Notes: generated by a model not told the origin, from the sequence alone. Shown: positions 24,948-36,639, counted from the stretch's first letter. The stretch is 64,000 nucleotides of DNA from Rhytidiadelphus loreus (GCA_947034895.1 OX344765.1:39375001-39439000); one strand, 5' to 3'. Translations and numbers: made by a program.

Positions 24948-25268
24948 ATGGTCAATTTCGTTAAAATGGCGCCATTCCGCTATTTTGGCAGTTTTCACAG
25001 TTCAGACCGGGCGGTCTGAAATGTACAACTGTCTTAGATGTGTGAAATCTATACCTTTTCTAGATTTCTGAAATCTAATACTATCCTAGATGTCACTTTG
25101 AAAATCCAAACCCTGAAATCTGAAATCTATATATGTCTTAGATCTTTGAAATCTATATAAATCAAAGATTTATAAAATCTACATATGTTCTAGATGTAAC
25201 TTTTACAGTTCAAATTGGGCGATCTGAAAATGGCACATGGAATATGCCATTTTAACGAAATTGCCCAT
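24948..25268. mobile_element. foldback MITE, ATGGTCAATTTC family, 321 bp
   Basis: The left end ATGGTCAATTTCGTTAAAAT and the complement of the right end (ATGGGCAATTTCGTTAAAAT) match over about 28 bases. ATAA flanks both ends (24944-24947 and 25269-25272). The interior holds repeated 'tctgaaatctatacc'-like phrases. Other copies are at 58093-58351 (CTAA duplication), 34825-34961 (half) and 19026-19170 (diverged). A 4-bp NTAA duplication is suggested by the two best copies. Superfamily not assigned. Confidence 0.7.
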
Positions 25269-25339
25269 ATAAGAATTTTTGACAAATTCAATTACTGGTA
25301 CTATTTAGTGGTATACACTACTCACATTGGCAAAACCTT

Positions 25340-25993
25340 CTTAAATTAAAAATTTTGCACTACAAAGTTTTGAGCTTTAAAACTTTGTTGCGGGTTTGAG
25401 ATTCTAGGGAAAAAAAAGAAATTTCAAAAAGACTTAATTTTTATTCTTTAAAAAATTATTATGTAGAAGTAGGTATGAGATAGAAGGAAAATCTAAATTA
25501 TTAATATCTCTAAAATGGAATCAAAATGCACTAATTCCAATGGTGAGATTGTTCTAGGAAGCAAACCAAACCATGTGGAACTTTGTTTTTTGAAATTTTT
25601 TAAGAATTGCATTTAGAAATGAATCCTACAAGTTATTTTTTTCAAAAAGATCCTCTAATTGCCCGAAAAACAAGATTGTCCATAACTTTCTTATAACAAA
25701 TCCAAATGGAATGAATCAAAACTTCCCATGTATACAAAAATATAATCCACATGGAAAAAAAATTTGAAATTCAAAATTTGAAAATTTGTTGCCCCCTCTC
25801 ATTTGTTTTGAGCTTATTTGGGCATAACTTTCTGTTCCTGGGCACCGGTTGAAAAAAAAATTATATTCCCATGACACCAATCAATTTTTCTATCTTCAAG
25901 AAAAATTTAAAAATTATGAAAAAAATTCAGCCCATGGATATGTGCCCAAAATCCCATTTGTCCCCCCTTAGGGACAATGGTGCTTTTTAGGGG
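25340..25993. mobile_element. left-truncated copy of the TTAA element at 13242
   Basis: The copy is co-linear with 13495-14174. Shared phrases include 'gaagtaggtatgagatagaa', 'aatgcactaattccaatggt' and 'gaatcctacaagttattttt'. The right end reads CTTTTTAGGGG followed by TTAA at 25994-25997. The left third and left terminus are missing. It abuts a GC-rich candidate exon at 26004. Confidence 0.7.
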
Positions 25994-26003
25994 TTAAAAA
26001 ACT

Positions 26004-26253
26004 CACCGGTAATTTCAAATTTCAACAGGCCGACAGCGTTGACTTGCTCCCAACCGTCCTCATCCCGTTCCCACCCGCAGTTCCCATTCCTGAAGAGCCT
26101 CTTTTCATCCTGACCGTCGCCTTGATCCAACGACTTGAAAGTCCTCCAGGCCCTCGGCCTCGTCGCACGAGCCTCGCCTTCCCTCCGGGAGTGTGTGCCC
26201 TGTGTGGAAATTGCACCCCACGGAGAGCCATCCACCACCCTCTCTCCTTTCAC
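26004..26253 (-). CDS. candidate exon of an unrecognised gene (fragment)
   Basis: A GC-rich block encodes an 80-residue charged reading on the minus strand starting MKGERVVDGSPWGAIS. It ends near a strong donor, ACCG followed by GTGAGT at about 26004-26007, immediately beside the TTAA element. Another minus-strand frame (26105-26314) begins MRERLHLITVVLLIINVSVCC, which looks like a signal peptide but ends after 69 codons. The two frames overlap, so one may be an accident or a frameshift may separate them. I recognise neither, and no matching downstream exon was found. It may be a relic first exon. Confidence 0.2.
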
Positions 26254-26314
26254 AGCAGACGGACACGTTAATGATGAGCAATACTACTGTAATTAGATGC
26301 AATCTTTCTCGCAA

Positions 26315-27630
26315 TTAATGGTTTTGACAATTTGCGAAGTAAAAGCGCATGGGAGCACTGTTTTCAACTTGCCACACTTACACCAAAAAGGTCCTCGAGC
26401 AACTTGAAGAATCAATGAGCAGGATTACTTACTTCTACATCGTCGACTGTGCTTACAGACCGCCAACGGTAATGAAAAAACTTGTTCAAATTTCAAAAGT
26501 CGCCATTGCAACGACCCCACTGGCGTTTAAAAAGTTACGCCTCGGCGAGTCTTTACAGCTCATGGATCTTATTGCACATTGATGCCACTCATGATAAGAT
26601 GGTGAATCGTCAAAGAGGATTACTGATCGCTTTCATAAAAAATTTATGGTTTAAGGACGAAGAATTCAATTGATTGAGGCTATACGATAATTCAGATAGG
26701 GTCCCGTTTTATGTTACCAGCATCAGTGAAGGAAAATTGCATGTGTTGATCAGATAATAAGAAAAATTGGAGAAAACAGTATTCATGGCCTTCTCAAAAC
26801 TGCTACCAGTAAGCATGTGACCCAATTTGGACTACTTGGTTCTGATTGGGTTAAACAACGCCACGATCTAACATCGACAGAATTCTCTCTTTTTACAAGT
26901 GATTTTTACATATGATTTGTTGAAGAGAAGCTCAGGAAGCCATAGATTTCTAGTTCACACACAAATCAGACTGAAAAATCCTGAGTGTATGTGCAAAAAT
27001 GTCCAATTTCAAAATTTGATGTCCAATATAAACATGGCTGCTTACTTTGCTTCGCAGCGAAGTGATTCTATCTCTACAACCATCCTACATCGAGAATGGA
27101 GAAAATCACATAATCATCGTCGACGGAACTCTACAAAGGTGTTCTCAAAAATATTCCCCGTAATATTGTACATGACATGTGCTGATGATGGCAAGATTCA
27201 TAGCCTCTTCCTGCTGTGCTTGGGAAAAACTAATTCAAGTCGCTGCTGAAGAACAGACACCAAGCTGATCTCCGCTACAGGAAAACGAAGATAGACAGTT
27301 AGAGCGATCTTCTTCACCAGATGAGGAGTGCGAACACGGCCATTAGACGTATAAGGGGGTTCAAATTTATGTTGCAAATGTATATTGATCGATCGCCATG
27401 ACGCCGGTGTCACCGGTGGGCACACACTGCCATTTCCAGTTTTCAGTTTGCCTGCAAGACCCTTGCAAAAGTCAGATTAAAAGGGTGTGCAGAATACGCT
27501 CAAAGATTTCGTTTCTTAGTGAAAATATTGCAGAAGAGAAGGAATGCTTGACGCCATGCAAGGTTTGCAGCATAGAAAGTAATTTGAAACAATGCTTGAA
27601 ACAATGCTGCAAGGTTTGCGAAATTGGTAC
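26315..27630. other. low-copy DNA 3' of the DUF688-like gene
   Basis: Mixed composition without a convincing ORF. The part next to 27631 is the likely 3' untranslated region of the minus-strand gene. Short ORFs at 26349-26582 and 26899-27249 (+) have no recognisable features. Confidence 0.4.
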
Positions 27631-30174
27631 CTAGCTGAAGTGAAACTCAGGTGGCGAAAGGGCAGCGAGAGGAGGAGCATCCATCTTGGGCTTCCTTCTT
27701 CTGGTGGATCGTTTCACCGTGCATTTCGACAAAATCTTTCTCATAGCCTTGCTAAGTGTAACCTGAAAAAAGTAACGAGGACATGTGAGCACTTGCAATT
27801 GAAGGAATAGGCATGGTGTGTACCGTGAGATTTGAAGAGTGGACATGAAGCTCACCATCATGGTTTGTGTATCATCGGAAGAGTGGCGCCGCTTGCTGGA
27901 CCGCGACTTCCCCAGCTCCGCATTCGTCCAGGAGCCTTTCGCCTTCCGCGATTTCGTCGACGAGGAACGAAGCTCCACAGGACGGAGAATCTTCACAGAC
28001 GAACCGAAAGCAGGTGGGCGCGCTTCTTCCCCCTCGTCATGGGGAGGGGAAACCGTCGTGGCGACGAAGCAGCCATGGTTGGAAGATTCATGCGACGTAA
28101 TCAACCGCAACGGTGAGAACATCACGCCGAGACGCGCCGTGAACTCGCCGCTGTTGCGCGACCTCGACTTCTGCATCACAATACGCCGTTGCTGGTTCTG
28201 TTCGTCCTCGCACGACATCAAATACGCAAGCTGCCTCATGGGCGGCGGAGACGACAACTCCGTGAACTCGGATTCACGTGCACAGGCACTCTCCGGGATG
28301 TCTGACTCACGGAAACGCGAGGAGAATGTCGCAGTCCAAAGCTTGGGACTCGAACGCAACGCATTTGCGTCCAATTGACCGAGCTCGACGTTCGAAGTCG
28401 CAGCCTCGAATGGCTCAGTCATGTCTGCAGATTGAGCGGGGCCGAAGTCACGGAACGACAAGCTCACGCGCCGCGACTCCACAATAATGCACGCTGCGGA
28501 CGAATTCTGATTGTACGTCATTTCGTAATCGCCTTCGTTGAGGTCGAAGGAAGCGCTGCAGCTCGACATGGATTGCGAGGCCGATGTGGGTCTGGCGGAA
28601 AACGCTAGCGTGCCAGGGTCGGAGCGCAGGGAGGGATTGGAAGACGACGGCACACTCATGCCGTCGTCTGGCCCGCGGAGAATGCTCCTCGGAGACGTCG
28701 ACTCCATGTACTCCTCGTTCTTAATATCCCCAAGCAGAGACTTGCGCAGCTTCGTGAACAATCTGAGATCCGAGGAGCTGTTCACTCGTCGGTGCTCACC
28801 ATTGCACGACTTCGATTTCGTCAGAGAAGAATTCTCCGCGGCTTCGTTCACCCACGGCAGCGGGAGCCTCGCGCTGTCACCCTGCGGCAAGAACACGTAC
28901 AGACCATCCAAGGGTGCGCTTTTCGACTTCAACATGTACTGTTGGCGAATCGTTTCGTAAGGCATCAAAGACCCGACGGGTGGCGGGTGCGGCGTCTCAG
29001 TGGTGGGCGCTACTTCCTCCGCTCTTAGCTTCGGCCCAGCTTCCCACTTGAAACTCACCCGCTTCTCGCAGCCTTTCGATGGGGAATCCTCATTCGTGGT
29101 GAACAACGGCGTAACAGAATCCACCACGTTCACAAAACCTTCACATTTAATCTCCTGGGAATCAGTGTCAGAGAGAATTTCGTCCTCGACAAAAGTCCTG
29201 CAGCTCGCGTACTCCGAGTGGCCATCGAAGATAGCTTCACTCCGCGGCGAATCCCCACATTCCTTCACCATAACATCTTCCCCAGCATCCGCAATGTCAG
29301 TCACGTCGTGCGTACCCATCGTCTTCGCATAATCCCCATTCCCATTCTCGATCTCTACAGGAATTTGCCGCGGATTCCCCACAACGGCGGGTTCAGGGCG
29401 GTGAGAAATGTCCCACGCCACCGCGGAAGCCGTGAAGCGCGTATCCTCTTCCATCAACCTGGAGAAGCTGCTTCCATCTTCCGAAGTGTCATTGTCCCAT
29501 TTCGCAGAATTCATCATCAGCGCAGCGTTATGCTCGCCACTCTGACGCACCACTTTGGGCCCCCACTTCTTCTTGCTGTACCAGGCTCTGGTGGAGTCAT
29601 GCAACGAGCGCGCGCTCGACTTCCGGTCGAGCGACACGCGCGGCGTGTCCCACGACTTGGGGTGCACCGGGGAGCTTCTCCATGGCGCCAGTTTCGCCAT
29701 GGCGTCCAGCCACCGCGGCGATTGCGTGGCCGTAAGCTTCATCCACCCGTCGCGGTCGCTGCTTCCAGTCGGGAGCTCCTTCTCCTCCCAGAGCGCGAGG
29801 TGGTCGCTGTCGTCCGAACGGAAACTATCGGAGTTGGGGTCGTGTAAAGACATCCTCACTTTCGTGCTCAACCGCCGCTCCGTTGACATCTCACGTCCTA
29901 AGGATAACCCGTCGCAGCAGGCTGTGCTGTGACGAGGAGGGCTAAATCCCTCTTGTTGCACCAATCCCTCCAAACTCTGCTGCGAAGAAACGCGTTTACT
30001 CGGGAACAAACCAAATCCGAACATATCCTTAGACGACTCACTCCTCTTGGACTTCTTCCCAAGGGTGACACTCCCATCGTCACGCCCAATGCTGCCATTC
30101 TTCGCAGGCTTCGCGTCTAGTCGCGCAGCCGGGTTGTGAAGCCCAGACTGCAGACTCAGCTGGTAACCCCCCAT
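27631..30174 (-). CDS. large plant-specific, mostly disordered protein (weakly DUF688-like), 816 aa spliced
   Basis: The genomic ORF reads 847 residues without a stop, but residues 774-804 are almost surely intronic. The minus-strand bases of 27855-27763 start GTGAGC and end TTTTTTCAG, are 93 nt long, and encode a hydrophobic stretch unlike the rest. Splicing joins 30174-27856 to 27762-27631 and gives 816 residues. The start at MGGYQLSLQSGL is the first Met. The protein is Ser/Arg/Asp-rich with many SKS/SRKS motifs, a central RVSFKWEAGPK segment (about residues 379-389) recalling the (V/I)PFxWE motif of plant DUF688-type proteins, a KSKSAPLDG motif, and a highly basic C-terminus (KRSTRRRKPK). 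No catalytic domain is seen. Function unknown; a scaffold or nuclear role is only a guess. The gene is sure, the family name is not. Confidence 0.8.
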   Translation of the reverse strand: MGGYQLSLQSGLHNPAARLDAKPAKNGSIGRDDGSVTLGKKSKRSESSKDMFGFGLFPSKRVSSQQSLEGLVQQEGFSPPRHSTACCDGLSLGREMSTERRLSTKVRMSLHDPNSDSFRSDDSDHLALWEEKELPTGSSDRDGWMKLTATQSPRWLDAMAKLAPWRSSPVHPKSWDTPRVSLDRKSSARSLHDSTRAWYSKKKWGPKVVRQSGEHNAALMMNSAKWDNDTSEDGSSFSRLMEEDTRFTASAVAWDISHRPEPAVVGNPRQIPVEIENGNGDYAKTMGTHDVTDIADAGEDVMVKECGDSPRSEAIFDGHSEYASCRTFVEDEILSDTDSQEIKCEGFVNVVDSVTPLFTTNEDSPSKGCEKRVSFKWEAGPKLRAEEVAPTTETPHPPPVGSLMPYETIRQQYMLKSKSAPLDGLYVFLPQGDSARLPLPWVNEAAENSSLTKSKSCNGEHRRVNSSSDLRLFTKLRKSLLGDIKNEEYMESTSPRSILRGPDDGMSVPSSSNPSLRSDPGTLAFSARPTSASQSMSSCSASFDLNEGDYEMTYNQNSSAACIIVESRRVSLSFRDFGPAQSADMTEPFEAATSNVELGQLDANALRSSPKLWTATFSSRFRESDIPESACARESEFTELSSPPPMRQLAYLMSCEDEQNQQRRIVMQKSRSRNSGEFTARLGVMFSPLRLITSHESSNHGCFVATTVSPPHDEGEEARPPAFGSSVKILRPVELRSSSTKSRKAKGSWTNAELGKSRSSKRRHSSDDTQTMMVSFMSTLQISRYTPCLFLQLQVLTCPRYFFQVTLSKAMRKILSKCTVKRSTRRRKPKMDAPPLAALSPPEFHFS
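27763..27855 (-). other. 93-nt in-frame intron of the DUF688-like gene (exitron-like)
   Basis: On the minus strand the donor is ATGATG followed by GTGAGC and the acceptor is a T-rich tract ending TTTTTTCAG. The length is a multiple of three and the frame is open. Retention would therefore add 31 residues (VSFMSTLQISRYTPCLFLQ and on to YFFQ) rather than truncate the protein. Confidence 0.7.
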
Positions 30175-30204
30175 AGCTCAATCTCTCAGCACTCCTCAAC
30201 TCAC

Positions 30205-30345
30205 CTCCTTCAAGACATTCCTCTCAAACACATACACACGCGCAAACACACACACTCACTCACAACCGCAGCCACAAGCACAAGCACCACAAGCACCACA
30301 AGCACTACAAGCAAAACCAAAACCAAAACCAAAACCTCCCAATTT
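30205..30345 (-). promoter_or_regulatory. simple-repeat leader of the DUF688-like gene
   Basis: Just upstream of the start codon the plus strand shows AC-rich runs, an (AAGCACCAC) array and AAAACC repeated four times (about 30313-30336). On the transcribed strand these read as GT-rich and GGTTTT repeats. They lie in the expected 5' untranslated region. A structural or regulatory effect is possible but not shown. Confidence 0.4.
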
Positions 30346-30860
30346 TTCCTTCACCTTGCGCTCATCCTCCATCCACCCCCAAACCCAGATTGCGAGAACT
30401 TCCTACACTCAAACCACTAGAAGCTCATGCACATAATTGTTAGCATTCATTCTGCGCTTGAATGATCCACGCTATGTAACTTCGTCCCGAATTTACGTCA
30501 ACATGCAGATCGAGGGGTTCGTTGAGTTCCCATGCGGGGTGGAAACGAAAAACGAGGCAACCCAGGCATGGGACGGGAGGGCCTTAACTGCTGGTCCCGG
30601 ATGTCACCAACTGCTGCTTGTTTGGGCGGGCTGGACGCGGAAACCCGGACGATGATTCCTTCGTCGGGAATCTGGCCCCGAGAGAGGAATCTCCGTCGCT
30701 GCGATCGACTGATGACTTGATGAGTGTGCTGCGCGGGCGGGCTGATTTAACAAAGGCGGGGTCGATTGATTGACTTTCACTGTTTGTTTTTTAAGGTGGG
30801 GACTTGTTATTAATTGGGAGTGTAGAACTGTCACCTAGTTGTGATTAGGCTCCATCAATT
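30346..30860. other. upstream region of the DUF688-like gene
   Basis: Mixed, partly GC-rich DNA before the return to AT-rich sequence. It probably contains the promoter of the minus-strand gene. No clear TATA box was identified. Confidence 0.35.
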
Positions 30861-31136
30861 CAATGATCAGGGAGGGAATTTAAGTTAGTGCTTGCATTAA
30901 GTTGTATCATTGTTGGTGAAATAACAAAGCTGATGAACTCGGTCTATGATCTTCATGGGACCAGGAACCTTCAATTCATGTGTAATCCAGTTGCTTAATT
31001 AAAAAAGCAAACTTCCATGCTGAATTGGAATTGGAATTGGAAATGAATTTTCAAGTTTTCCAGAGTCAGAATTTGTCGTTGCCTAGTTTCCTAATGCTTT
31101 CTTTCCACTAGTGTGTCCTGTGTTGCTGCCACAGCA

Positions 31137-31350
31137 AAAATAAAAGTAAAATAAATTTTCTAATTTTTTAATTCATAAAAACTTCGAAATTCAATCAATT
31201 TCACACCGTAGGTTCAGATGCCGCAAAGCAAAGGTCGTGCACCCCTCCTCTAAGAGAGCTTTGTGGTGGTACCAAGGACATGACCAAGAGATGTACAATT
31301 CTAAATATCTCATTGTAACAAACAAACAAACAAGACAAAACAAACATCAT
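31137..31350. repeat. dispersed repeat, three copies (also 39311-39490 and 40417-40570)
   Basis: All three begin with 'aaaataaaagtaaa' and continue with 'attttctaatt', 'aaattcaat', 'tcacaccgta/tcacaccata/tcacatcgta' and 'agagcttt'. They are same-strand copies of one old element with blurred ends. The first ends in an (AAAC)n run. Confidence 0.55.
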
Positions 31351-32359
31351 TTAAAGTATGGATGTGAGAGGGAGAAACTACATTTTTAAAGGTAGTTTTG
31401 CCTTGTTGTCAAAATTTAAGCAACCAAAAAAAGCTCATGTCAAATGTTTTGAAATAGTTTTTTGGAAGTTAGAAACTATTCCCTAGGTGTTTTTTTACTA
31501 GGTACTTCGATGACCTTGGAATTAGGACTGTATTTTTAGTGCACATTGTGCAAATTGACAAATATTTACTAAAATGATCATTTTGAAACAAGGAATGTAC
31601 TCTAGAAAAATAAAGAAAATAAAAATTGATTTGTAGAAACATTAATGTATATATAAGCTTCTTCTTTTTTTGAAAAAGTTGAAAAAAAGAATTCATTGCA
31701 ATGATTTAGGGATTTAGAAACCCTCTTTTCAAAATTGTTTCAAAATAATTTTCAACTAGAAGTTGAAAGTGAATTAAATTATAAATAAATAGTAAAAATA
31801 TATACAAGGTGAATTTTCTTATGCTAGACCCTTACATTATCAAATTATTTTTTAATCCAATTGTTTGAAAATCTAAATATAGACTCTAAGCTCCCAAATA
31901 TTGTTTGGATTTTTCATGTTTTAATTATAAAAAATAATATTATGAAATAATTTTAAATTTTTGAGTTGAAAAAAATGGTTCTTTTTCTTTAACAATGGAT
32001 GAGTGAGTTTTTAGCACTAAATTAGGAACCCAAGTTTGATTTCTCCTTGCATTTATATATTTTAGTAAGTGTGACATGCCATAAAAAGACTCCATTTGGT
32101 AGGTTGCCTAATTCCAAAAATTATAATATTTTGGAAAACATATTGAAACCAATGCCTAATTATAGGATCTAAAAATAAATTAACATTTCATAAAGCCTAC
32201 ACTTCACAAGGAAGTATTAAAGTTGCAAATTGCAAAATTGTCAATTTGTGATTGCATTTTTGGAGTACATGTAGTATGAAAACACCCCTTTCTACTTTTC
32301 ACAAGCCTCCCTCCAAAAATTTATTGATCAACAATTTCAATTCTCCTCTTGCAACAATT
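31351..32359. other. AT-rich intergenic DNA
   Basis: No gene or element boundary is supported in this 1-kb stretch. Confidence 0.5.
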
Positions 32360-32647
32360 CATTAGAAGATATATGAGGCCTGCAAAGGGCCGCTTTAGGC
32401 CTGTTCCCTCATTGTTCCCCCTAGCAGCAAGGGAACAGCCGACTGTCAGGAAAAAAATTAAAATTAAAATTAAAGTTTATAAAACACAAAGAGAGGTTGA
32501 AATTTTTATTTTTATTTTTTCAAAAAATGACGTGGCACAGTCACCACCATGTCAGACTATGCCGCTCACAATGTTCCTTGCGCGATTGGAACTAATTTTA
32601 CAACTCAGAACTCACAAGCTTCTAGAGGCCCCAAACATCTTCTAATG
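32360..32647. mobile_element. foldback MITE, CATTAGA-ended family, 288 bp
   Basis: The left CATTAGAAGATATATGAGGCC and the complement of the right end (CATTAGAAGATGTTTGGGGCC) are inverted repeats. The GC-richer ends enclose an AT-rich middle with 'aaaaaatgacgtgg'. Related copies are at 34962-35364 and 39954-40228. No target duplication is obvious, so the superfamily is open. Confidence 0.65.
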
Positions 32648-34824
32648 GCGCACTTACATATATAATTCCAATTTTTTTTTGGTCTTTTAGGCAAGGTTTG
32701 GTCAATTCTAGGTACAAAGAAATCTAGCCTGACTAATAAGGTATGCACACCTATAATCATCATTGCTCAAAATGTAACATTTACATTTGGACAAAAAAAT
32801 GATATAAAATCCTAAATATTAATGCTACAAGATAATCACAATGTGAACATGAGACCCTTAGAGAGCCTAGTGGCAAACATTTTGTCCACCAACAAATAAT
32901 AGATGTGAAATTTCATAACTTATTCATATGGCATCTAATAATGCATGCTAAAGTGAGTCAAAGTCTTCTTTCACTAACCAATAAGATCCAATAAAAATAT
33001 TTGTATTTTGTAGTAGAAATGATACTCAATTGCTATTAGTGTTGCTTATTGATTTGATTGTACATCATGTTTCAAACATCTATAGTTTTCCATAGTAAGT
33101 CCCTTTAACATTTGGGTCTTCTTAATACCCCTATTTAGTGTAGCTTTCTAACCATCCAATTTGGAAACAAAACAAGTTTATGTTTAGAGATTCATATTGT
33201 TTTCTTATTTCTCTAAACTTTTGGACATCTAAAAAAATGTTTTTTTAAAATAGAAAAAAATTATTTTCAAGAATAAATTCATACCAACAAAAGTTGTTAT
33301 TCATCCTTCTTAACAGTGAAGTAAAGGAAAAGAGAAGTTTTGTTTTGTAAGAATTTGTAGGATCTCTTAGGAAAATATCATATGAGTTTCATTTCTTGAC
33401 TTGATTTTTATAATTTTTGTAAACTCCAATGTGCATTGGGCTTAGATAGTTCGAGAGATAATTTGCTATAACACTCCCATCATTTGTGTTTGCATATTTA
33501 AAGTTTGCATTAAATTTATTAATAATTTAGATTTTTCTATCATCTTTTGTTCCTTCCTTAAAATGATTAATTAAAGGATTAAATTCAAGTTTTATTTTGT
33601 GGAGTTTTTCCAAGATTCTCAATTCAATTTACCAATGTAATGTCAAATTCTTCAAGTTAATGAATATGCCAAAAAAAATTCAAAATTCTCAACTAGTTGA
33701 ACCTTCTTCATTGTTATGGATTGGAAAATGTTTGTAGCACTACTAAAACAATATGATCTTTGAGACCCTTAGAAACTAGACTCTAAAAATTGATGGAATA
33801 GTGGATGTACAAGTTTAGTACAAAATCTTATGATTAGAAGTTGCAAAAGAAAATATAAATTTATCAACTATATATTGTTTTCAGCATAAATTTGTTTGTA
33901 TTAGACTCTTCCAAAAGACCAAAAATGTTTTAGAAGTTAATAAATCAAAAACCACCTTCCTAAGAATGTGAAATGAGTCTCAATTAATTCTACCATTAGT
34001 GTAATCAATTACAATACCCAACAACCATACCACAAATATCCTATTGTACCATTCCAATAATCTTGTACAAAATATAATACAATTATAATTTGATTTTGCT
34101 ATTTGACTATTACACTATGACTACTAAAGTTTGTACCTTTGAACATGATAGTACTATTACTTTTCCAAATATAATTAAAATATAGAGATATCTATCTTAC
34201 AAAGTTTAGTCATACATTATTAATAACACTTAACATTGAATTTGTCATAGATCATATTTTTGTTCCCGAATGGGTTTTTTTTACATGAAAGATGTGTGTA
34301 TATATGGATGCTTCTTATATCTTTATACAATCAAATTTTAAAATTCATCACCAATGTTTTTCAATCAATTGTCAAGCAAAACCATAAATATGAAATTAAA
34401 GTTATACAACAATCCACCAAAACTGAAATTTGTTTTTCTGAAAATAAAAATTTGGTATGCTTGATTAGGATTGCATAATAATTGAATGTTAATTATGTAT
34501 GACAAAAAAATGCCACTTGTATTCTACATTGTGCAAAACTCTTTGAAATGGCACAATAAGGTATCCATGACATAGTTGTTGGGTACTATCCATGGCAGCA
34601 ATCTACCTCAACTAAAAGGACTTGATATAATGAATAAATATAAGGAGTTCATTTAATATAAGGAGTTCATTAGAGCAATATAGCAAAAGAGATTATTTTA
34701 ACCTCTATAGGATAATTGTATGAAAAATAAATAATTTAAAATTCATAAAAGTTTTTATAAATTCAATTTTGAACAAATCTTTTGAACTTTTGATGCAAGG
34801 GTAGATTAAGAAAATTTCACCATT
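32648..34824. other. AT-rich intergenic DNA
   Basis: About 2.2 kb with no supportable gene. The ORF at 34260-34478 (+) is AT-driven and unrecognised. Confidence 0.5.
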
Positions 34825-34961
34825 ATGGGCAATTTTGTTAATATGGCACCATTATGCTAGTTTAGCAATTTCTACAATTCAAACTGGGTGGTTTGAAATG
34901 TACCACTATCTTAGATGTTAGAAATCTATACCTTTCCTAGATGTCTGGAATCTACACTTGT
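34825..34961. mobile_element. left half of an ATGGTCAATTTC-family MITE, interrupted
   Basis: It begins ATGGGCAATTTTGTTAATAT and follows the interior of the 24948 copy, including 'gaaatgtaccactatcttag'. It stops at 34961, where a CATTAGA-family element begins. The right half was not found beyond that insertion. Confidence 0.5.
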
Positions 34962-35364
34962 CATTAGAGGGGATTCACCTCTTCTAGAGTGTTGTGAGTT
35001 CCCCTTGGCTAGGAACAACCCCGTAGCAGTCCGTAGCTGCTGCCTGACATAGCAAGCGATTGCCATGTCAATTTTTTTTAAATGCATTAGATGGGATTTG
35101 GCCCATCGGAGGGCCATGAGTTCCTGACTACAAGGAACGTGCTGCGCTACGCCAACGCAGTAGTCTAACATGGCCAAGTGACTACCACGTCATTAGAGGG
35201 GAAATAAATAAATAAATAGCTTTCATTTTTTATTTTAGAAGCAAATATTTTTTATTTTTTATTTTTTTTGGTAATACAACACCCAATGCTCCCTTGCTAC
35301 ATTGGGAACAGATTCAAGAATGGGCCTAAAACGGTCCTCTAGTGCAGCTGAAAAACATCTAATG
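34962..35364. mobile_element. composite CATTAGA-family MITE insertion
   Basis: It starts CATTAGAGGGGATTC. A second CATTAGAGGGGAAAT in direct orientation occurs at 35191. The right end CATCTAATG closes at 35364. GC-rich inner ends ('gagggccatgagttcc', 'cctctagtgcagct') match the other family members. The direct internal copy suggests one element inserted in, or duplicated within, another. Confidence 0.5.
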
Positions 35365-36639
35365 ATATAGCATGCAATGGTAATCCAAAAACTATATGCA
35401 ATGCAAATAAGAGGAGTCAAAGGTTGTTATTCATGTTGAGTAAGATCCCCAAAGTAAAAACATTCTAAATGCAAATGCTATAATTTTGCAATCCCTAAGG
35501 TTAAAGTTTCTAAAGAATTTCTTCAAGTTTACATAGTAATCTAGTGAATTTTTTAATGGTCAAATTTAAAAAAAAAATTAATCAATGAATAAGAAAGTGA
35601 CAATTTTTTCCAATGTGTATTCAAAAGACACGCCTGTTATGTACGGGTTAAAGGGTAATTGCAAGATCTAGAAAGACATGTACTATTCTTTGTCAATTAT
35701 CATGTAGAGTGTTGAAGTGTTTTTCAAGCAAGTGCTACTTTGAGTATAATGATACAATGTATTTGAAATTTGTAGAAAAAGTGGATATGTCCATTTTAAA
35801 CACATATCAAAAAATAAATATTTTTTGTAATTAATTTTAAAATAATATTGATTTTTAAAAAATGTCATATTAACAAGTTAAGGGTTTGGAACAACTATTG
35901 AGGCCCAATTTACACCAAACATGGGAAGACCAACAAGAAGGCCCTTCATTTGCAATTAAAAGGTTATTTTTTAGACGTGATGACCTTTGGGTTATTTTTG
36001 GCTGCCAAGAGGCAAGAGGGCATGAATTGAAAAAAAAAATTTAACTAAAAACATTTAAAAATAGCACTTATCAGCAAGGTCCCCTAGAATTTCACTCAAA
36101 TCCCTTTTTTTGATGTTGTCTTGACAATGACAATGAGTTGAAAAGTGACAAGCACCCATGTGCCACCACCTCCCTACTACCAATAAACCCGAGCTGTCAA
36201 TCTTTTTTGGAAAAAGTGAAAACCACCCTAGTAGTCGTTGATTTCATTTAAATAATGCATGGGGTGGCATTGAACTTGCGCCATCAATCTTCATCGAAAA
36301 ATACAAGGGACTAGGCATAGACATTGATGTAGCACTATGGAAAGAATAAAGATAAACCATTGATCAATTTAAAGTAGAGAATTAGGGTTCAATACTCTTA
36401 GAGTTCAAGTGTCTCATGTGAGTCTAGACTTTGGAGATGAGTTTTAATTTCTTTAGCACTTATAAGTACTGCTACTAGAATTTTGTGCCTAATTGTTGTT
36501 ATATTTTCTCCTTCAAATTTCCTACCAAATTCCTTACTCTTTCCACAATTCATTCATTGATGCCTAATCCAAGACAATCCCTTGACTCCACTCAAAGTAC
36601 TTCACTCTCTACTCTTCTATAGGTAGCTTTGTCGGAGCA
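35365..36639. other. AT-rich intergenic DNA
   Basis: No gene is supported. The segment lies between the composite MITE and the broken ORF series. Confidence 0.45.

Noticed and set aside
27832..29932. Many plus-strand ORFs up to 209 codons
   Set aside because: They are shadows of the long minus-strand gene at 27631-30174.
30313..30336. AAAACC repeats as interstitial telomere
   Set aside because: Plant telomeres are TTTAGGG (or close variants). AAAACC does not match and the run is very short.
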